Position numbers and translations under genes: made by a program
The notes under the pieces: model-generated
Told to the model about the DNA's origin: nothing
Database searches by the model: none
Seen by the model: only the letters and a program-made list of their open reading frames with translations
In this document: in pieces, positions 6,925 through 10,930 of the stretch
How the letters are laid out: each line of letters opens with the position of its first letter
How positions within the stretch are numbered: position 1 is the stretch's first letter
NCBI GenBank assembly: GCA_039808325.1
Contig: JBDHSU010000133.1
Location: 1 to 10,930 of the forward strand
Direction: 5' to 3'
Origin: JAFKKS01 sp039808325
GTDB lineage: Bacteria; Pseudomonadota; Alphaproteobacteria; Rhizobiales; Xanthobacteraceae
Length of the DNA stretch: 10,930 bases

Positions 6925-8229
6925 ATGCGGCGTATGGATATTGCTATTGTCGGCGGCGGCCTGGCGGGCTCGCTCGCCGCAGTCATGCTGGGGCGCGCCG
7001 GCGCGGACGTCACCCTGATCGATCCGCACGAGGTCTACCCGCCGGACTTCCGGTGCGAGAAGCTCGACGGCTCGCAGATCGCGGTCCTGCACAAGACGGG
7101 GCTCGCGCCCGCCGTATTCAAGGCGGCGAGCCCGGACGACGAAATCGTCACGGCGCGCGGCGGCAGGATCATCGACCGCCGGCCGCATAACCAGTGCGGC
7201 ATTCTCTACGACGACCTCGTCAACACGGTGCGCCGCGAAATTCCCGCCGGCGTTACCGTCATCGTCGGCAAGGTGACGGAGATCGCGAACGGCCCCGATC
7301 GCCAGTCGCTGACGCTGGCGAACGGCGAGACGCTGTCCGCGCGCCTCGTCGTTCTGGCGAGCGGGCTCAATATCGGCCTGCGGCACATGCTCGGCATCGA
7401 ACGCGAGCTCCTCAGCGCCTCCCACTCCGTCAGCGTCGGCTTCGACGTGTCTCCGGCCGGCCAGGCCCGCTTTCCGTTCCGGGCGCTCACCTACTACCCG
7501 CAGAGCATCGCGGATCGGATGGCGTATCTGTCGATGTTCCCGATCCAATCGGGCATCCGCGCCAATCTCTTCCTCTATCGCGACATGGAGGATCCGCTCC
7601 TGCGCATGCTGCGCACCGCACCGCACGAAGCGCTTCTTAGCCTCATGCCGGATCTTGAGCGCGTCACGGGTCCCTTGCAGGTCAACGGATTCGTCAAGAT
7701 CCGGCCGGTCGACTTGTGCCGCATGCGTAATCCGCTGCGCGACGGCGTGGTGCTCGTCGGCGATGCCTTCGCAACGTCGTGCCCGGCCGCCGGCACGGGG
7801 ACGAACAAGGTGCTGACCGACATCGAAAGGCTGTGCAACGTCCACATTCCGCACTGGCTTCTGTCGCCGGGCATGGACAGTGCGAAGATCAAGGAGTTCT
7901 ACGACGATCCGGTGAAGGTCGAGACCGACGCGCAGTCCGAAGCCAAGGCCTTCTTCCTGCGGTCGCTGTCGACAGATCCGGGTTTGCTGTGGGAAGCGCG
8001 CCGTCAGATCCGGCGTATCGGGCATGCCGCCGTCGGCGCATTGCGTCGCGCTCGCACAAAGGTGACGCACGCGGCCGGCCCAGTCGGAGAGATCCGTGCG
8101 GCGCAAGAGAACCTCATCGCTGTTTCGCCGAGCCTGGATATGTCGGCGATGCCGGGCGGCATCGGCACGATGTCGGATTTGAACACCGCGCGGTCGCGGG
8201 CGACCCAGCGTGAAGAGGCACGCTCTTAA
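6925..8229 (+). CDS. FAD-dependent oxidoreductase (flavoprotein monooxygenase-like)
   Basis: The product is 434 aa. The N-terminal Rossmann motif VGGGLAGS (9-16, GxGxxG) is followed by LIDPH, with Asp33 at the end of the second strand to hold the FAD ribose. The late GD motif is VGDAFATSCPAAGTGTNK (Gly279-Asp280). The middle 'DG' motif of aromatic hydroxylases is replaced by VVLASGLNIGLRH. The order of motifs fits the UbiH/PHBH-like superfamily, as in halogenases and geranylgeranyl reductases, but the subfamily is not one I can name. ATG 6925 is chosen because GGAG (6915-6918) sits 6 nt upstream. An alternative ATG at 6904 overlaps the upstream stop in an ATGA and would add seven residues. 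It lies between the acyltransferase and the flippase, so an oxidative or reductive tailoring step on the exported glycan or its lipid carrier is plausible. The reaction itself is unknown. Confidence 0.82.
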   Translation: MRRMDIAIVGGGLAGSLAAVMLGRAGADVTLIDPHEVYPPDFRCEKLDGSQIAVLHKTGLAPAVFKAASPDDEIVTARGGRIIDRRPHNQCGILYDDLVNTVRREIPAGVTVIVGKVTEIANGPDRQSLTLANGETLSARLVVLASGLNIGLRHMLGIERELLSASHSVSVGFDVSPAGQARFPFRALTYYPQSIADRMAYLSMFPIQSGIRANLFLYRDMEDPLLRMLRTAPHEALLSLMPDLERVTGPLQVNGFVKIRPVDLCRMRNPLRDGVVLVGDAFATSCPAAGTGTNKVLTDIERLCNVHIPHWLLSPGMDSAKIKEFYDDPVKVETDAQSEAKAFFLRSLSTDPGLLWEARRQIRRIGHAAVGALRRARTKVTHAAGPVGEIRAAQENLIAVSPSLDMSAMPGGIGTMSDLNTARSRATQREEARS

Positions 8230-8241
8230 GCGCGCGCAAAC

Positions 8242-9639
8242 ATGTCGGAATCACCGCCGCTCAGTATCGCGACAAGCCCGATGGAGAGCTTGCGGTCCGC
8301 CGCGAGCCGTCTCCATCTCGAAAAGTTGATGTCGCTCTTTTCGTCGGCCTCGCTCGGACGCGCGGCGGGCGGCGCCTTTCTCATCCGCGTCGCGAGCGCG
8401 GCGATCGCGTTCTTCACGCAGCCGCTGCTGGCGCGCTGGATGGGCAGCGACGAGTTCGGCATCTACGCCTATGTCTGGACCTGGGCGCTGCTGTTCGGCG
8501 GCGTGGTCGATTTCGGTCTCTCCACCGCCGCGCAGCGCTTCATTCCCGAATATCACGGCCGCTCCTCGCTGGCGCTGCTGCGCGGCTTTCTCTCCGGCAG
8601 CCGCTGGTTCACCGCCGCCGCGGCGACGGCGGCGGCGCTGCTTGCGGCCGCCACCATCAAGGCCTTCGAGACGTCGCTCGCGCCGAACATCGTGCTGCCG
8701 CTCTATCTGGCCTGCGCGACGCTTCCGTTCTGGGGGCTCGCCGTCACGCAGGACGGCATCGCGCGCTCTTACGGCTGGATCGGCGTCGCGCTGCTGCCGC
8801 TCTATGTCGTCCGTCCGATCCTGATCCTGGCGCTGGTCCTCGCGGCCTATCTCCACGGCCTCCCCGCGACCGCCGTCAGCGTTCTCATCGCCTCGGTCGT
8901 CGCAAGCATCGCGGCGGTCGCGGGCCAGAGCGTGCTCATCAACCGGCGCTTGCGCGAGAATGTCGCCGCCGGCGTCCGGCGTTACGACTTCAAGACGTGG
9001 ATCGGTGCGTCGCTACCGATCTCGATCGCCGGCGCCTTCTATTTTCTCTTGAGCTATGTCGACGTGCTGGTGCTGCAGGCCTATCGGCCCTCGACCGAGA
9101 TCGCGATCTACTTTGCCGTTCAGAAACTGATGGCGCTGGTCGCCTTCGTGCATTTCTCGATCGCCGCGACCGTGGCCTATCGATTCTCCGAGCTGCGCGC
9201 GAGCGGCGAGAAGAGCGGGATCGCCCGCTTCTATGCGCGCTCGCGCCAGTGGACCTTCTGGCCCTCGCTCGGCGGGGTCTGCATTCTGCTGACGCTGGGA
9301 TGGCCATTGCTGTGGCTGTTCGGACCCGAATTCGTCTCCGGGTATTTTCTTATCGGCATTCTCGCCATCGGCCTGATGGCGCGCGCCGCCGTCGGGCCGG
9401 CGGAGCGGCTGCTGACCATGTACGGACGGCAGAAGGCCTGCGCCGTCGTCTACGCGGCGGCCTTCGCCTGCAATCTCGTGGGCTGTTTCGCGCTGATCCC
9501 GCGCCTCGGCGCCGCGGGGGCGGCCACTTCAACCACGCTTGCGCTGATCCTGGAATCGGCCGCGCTCTTTCTTTTGACCAGGCGGCAGTTGACGCAAAGC
9601 GACGCGGCCGGGATAAAGAACATCGAAGGCGTAACTTGA
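8242..9639 (+). CDS. Wzx-like oligosaccharide flippase (MOP superfamily)
   Basis: The product is 465 aa, with about a dozen hydrophobic segments spread evenly from residue 45 to 452, as expected for a polysaccharide flippase. After an amphipathic N-terminal stretch comes GGAFLIRVASAAIAFFTQPL and then LARWMGSDEFGIYAYVW. That closely resembles the start of the Polysacc_synt family, in which 'lar.lG..efGiya' is conserved. Such proteins flip undecaprenyl-diphosphate-linked oligosaccharides across the inner membrane. The gene begins 12 nt after the flavoprotein stop, so it belongs to the same operon. It has no obvious ribosome site, and in-frame ATGs at 8281 and 8329 are possible starts; the latter would remove most of the non-membrane leader. 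No polymerase (Wzy), ligase or glycosyltransferase is visible in the window. Family call is strong; the substrate is unknown. Confidence 0.88.
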   Translation: MSESPPLSIATSPMESLRSAASRLHLEKLMSLFSSASLGRAAGGAFLIRVASAAIAFFTQPLLARWMGSDEFGIYAYVWTWALLFGGVVDFGLSTAAQRFIPEYHGRSSLALLRGFLSGSRWFTAAAATAAALLAAATIKAFETSLAPNIVLPLYLACATLPFWGLAVTQDGIARSYGWIGVALLPLYVVRPILILALVLAAYLHGLPATAVSVLIASVVASIAAVAGQSVLINRRLRENVAAGVRRYDFKTWIGASLPISIAGAFYFLLSYVDVLVLQAYRPSTEIAIYFAVQKLMALVAFVHFSIAATVAYRFSELRASGEKSGIARFYARSRQWTFWPSLGGVCILLTLGWPLLWLFGPEFVSGYFLIGILAIGLMARAAVGPAERLLTMYGRQKACAVVYAAAFACNLVGCFALIPRLGAAGAATSTTLALILESAALFLLTRRQLTQSDAAGIKNIEGVT

Positions 9640-9684
9640 GCGCCGCTCGGAAGCCGCATGGGGGCGAAGCCGGGAGCACGGCGC

Positions 9685-10140
9685 ATGGCGCGCATCACTG
9701 TCAACGGCACCGCGCATGACGTCGATGCGGACGCCGATACGCCGCTGCTCTGGGTCATCCGTGAGCACGTCGGGCTGACGGGGACGAAATACGGCTGCGG
9801 CATCGCGCAGTGCGGCGCATGCACCGTGCATATCGACGGCGAGGCCGTGCGCTCCTGCAGCGTCACGCTCGATTCGATCGGGCCGGATCAGAAGATCGTC
9901 ACCATCGAGGGCCTTTCCCCCGACGCGTCGCATCCGGTGCAGAAGGCTTGGCTGACGCACGACGTGCCGCAATGCGGATACTGCCAGAGCGGCATGATCA
10001 TGGCCGTCGCCGCCTTCCTGAAGGAGAATCCGAAGCCGACCGATGCCGATATCGACGCGGCGATCACCAATATCTGCCGCTGCGGAACGTTCCCGCGCGT
10101 GCGCGCCGCGATCCACGCCGCCGCGAACGGGCGCGCCTGA
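9685..10140 (+). CDS. IorA-like (2Fe-2S)-binding small subunit of the xanthine dehydrogenase family, orphan
   Basis: The product is 151 aa. The N-terminal plant-type ferredoxin domain binds one [2Fe-2S] cluster through Cys38, Cys43, Cys46 and Cys58. The C-terminal helical domain binds the second through Cys97, Cys100, Cys131 and Cys133 (motifs QCGYCQSGM and ICRCGTFPR). All eight ligands are present. ICRCGT.PR.R is characteristic of isoquinoline 1-oxidoreductase alpha-type subunits. In known enzymes this subunit passes electrons between the molybdopterin subunit (IorB type) and an acceptor such as cytochrome c. No such subunit is adjacent: upstream is the flippase, 45 nt away, and downstream is msrQ on the other strand. 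ATG 9685 is preferred over ATG 9658 because GGAG (9673-9676) lies 8 nt upstream and MARITVNG is the usual N-terminus. The partner may be encoded elsewhere. Confidence 0.9.
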   Translation: MARITVNGTAHDVDADADTPLLWVIREHVGLTGTKYGCGIAQCGACTVHIDGEAVRSCSVTLDSIGPDQKIVTIEGLSPDASHPVQKAWLTHDVPQCGYCQSGMIMAVAAFLKENPKPTDADIDAAITNICRCGTFPRVRAAIHAAANGRA

Positions 10141-10170
10141 TCCCGTTTTCGCCGCGCCTTCCGCCCGACA

Positions 10171-10930
10171 TCAACCGCGCGCCGTGCTGATCGACATGCG
10201 CTGGCGCGGAAGGCGGGACGAAGATCGAAAGTTTGCCACGCATTGGACGCCGACGACCGCGAGCGTGACGGCAAGCACCCACCACGCCGGGCGTATTTCG
10301 ATGTCGAGCGCCCAGTTCGCCTCAAGGACGCGCCAGGGATCGACGCCGGTCTTCACACCGAACCATAAGGCCTCCAGCGCCGCGGTGAGCAGCGCGGACG
10401 CGCATGCGAGCGCGGTCAAGCCGATCCAGCCGGGCGCCGCCCCCGCCATCCGCTGCCACAGGCGATAGCCGAACAGCCACAGGGTCAGGCCGGCCATCAC
10501 GGTCGGCTCGTAGATGTCGATCTTCTTCTGCAGCATGAAGTGGATGATCGCGAGCACCGCGACGAGGTAGACGAGGCGGTGCAGCGTGTTCCAGCGCGGC
10601 CCCATGCGGCGGATGACGGCATCGAACGACGTCGCGCCGAGCGCGATCAAGCCGACGAGCGCGACGAAGCCGATGGTGAGATAGAAGCGCAGCGCGATCT
10701 CGCTCGCCACGACGAAGAGGTTGAACTTCTGATCGAGGACGTAGAGCGAGAGATGCAGCAGCGCGTAGGCCATCGCCGCGACGCCGAGGGTGCGGCGCGC
10801 GAGGATCAACTTTCCGGCGCCGAGAATGCGCCGCGCCGGGGAGACCAACAGCGACAGCAAGAGCAGACGCACCGCCCATTCGCCGGTGAAGTGGATCGCC
10901 TCGGTGATCGGCCGCGCGCCGAGATCGTGC
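10171..10930 (-). CDS. msrQ: Heme-binding membrane subunit MsrQ (YedZ) of the periplasmic methionine sulfoxide reductase, 5' end beyond the window
   Basis: MsrQ is a heme b inner-membrane protein that feeds electrons to periplasmic MsrP (YedY), which repairs oxidised methionine. 252 residues are visible. Translation stays in frame to the right edge (HDLGARPITEAIHFTGEWAV...), matching the MsrQ N-terminal region, so the GTG at 10872 is internal and the true start lies outside. The ferric-reductase-like core carries three histidines matching the E. coli heme ligands: one in YALLHLSLY, and two 13 residues apart in NTLHRLVY...AIIHFML. Five to six hydrophobic segments are present, including a C-terminal one (PAWWVLAVTLAVVG), followed by a basic tail. 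It converges on the IorA-like gene with a 30-nt gap. msrP would be expected just upstream on this strand, beyond the window. Confidence 0.9.
   Translation of the reverse strand, partial: HDLGARPITEAIHFTGEWAVRLLLLSLLVSPARRILGAGKLILARRTLGVAAMAYALLHLSLYVLDQKFNLFVVASEIALRFYLTIGFVALVGLIALGATSFDAVIRRMGPRWNTLHRLVYLVAVLAIIHFMLQKKIDIYEPTVMAGLTLWLFGYRLWQRMAGAAPGWIGLTALACASALLTAALEALWFGVKTGVDPWRVLEANWALDIEIRPAWWVLAVTLAVVGVQCVANFRSSSRLPRQRMSISTARG

Noticed and set aside
6757..8106. 449-codon minus-strand frame opposite the flavoprotein
   Set aside because: It is low-complexity Arg/Asp-rich translation opposite a gene with clear FAD motifs, and crosses the junction of two coupled plus-strand genes.
10123..10152. 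Possible terminator hairpin at the end of the IorA-like gene (GCGAACGGG against CCCGTTTTCGC)
   Set aside because: It needs a 2-nt bulge, overlaps the stop codon and has no U-tract on either strand. It is too weak to annotate as a terminator.

Overview
The window looks like chromosomal DNA from a high-GC alphaproteobacterium, probably order Hyphomicrobiales. The reasons are the GC-rich codon use in every gene, the family make-up (CaiB-type CoA-transferase, CelD/BcsL-type acetyltransferase, IorA-like iron-sulfur protein, MsrQ), weak but mostly visible Shine-Dalgarno sites, and a long intergenic palindrome of a kind I recall from that order. The order-level placement is inference. I see no insertion sequence, integrase, phage gene or CRISPR array.

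Layout: (1) 53-1042 holds an O6-alkylguanine-DNA alkyltransferase (+) and a small VanZ-like membrane protein (-). They converge on a composite inverted-repeat element at 582-695. (2) 1159-2973 is a full-length Uup-like ABC-F ATPase (+). (3) 2993-4917 is a tightly coupled minus-strand pair, a CaiB/BaiF-type CoA-transferase followed by an SDR-fold protein. The two share one base (TGATG). The SDR has lost three of the four catalytic-tetrad residues. (4) 4918-5596 is a 679-base non-coding stretch. It holds a minus-strand tRNA-Asn(GTT)-like gene with an abnormal anticodon loop and T-stem, plus short phased direct repeats near the likely promoters. (5) 5597-10140 is a plus-strand run of four closely spaced genes: CelD/BcsL-like acyltransferase, FAD-dependent oxidoreductase, Wzx-like flippase and an orphan IorA-like [2Fe-2S] protein. 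(6) 10171 to the right edge is msrQ (-), cut by the window end.

How the genes may work together: the CoA-transferase and SDR probably act in one acyl-CoA or organic-acid pathway, with the SDR as a non-classical partner. The acyltransferase, flavoprotein and flippase look like a small module that decorates and exports an envelope glycan or glycolipid, although no glycosyltransferase, polymerase or ligase is in view. MsrQ supplies electrons for periplasmic methionine sulfoxide repair, and its partner msrP is expected just beyond the right edge. The most unusual items are the SDR without its Ser/Tyr, the aberrant tRNA-Asn, the compact acyltransferase-flavoprotein-flippase module, and the IorA-like small subunit with no molybdenum subunit beside it.
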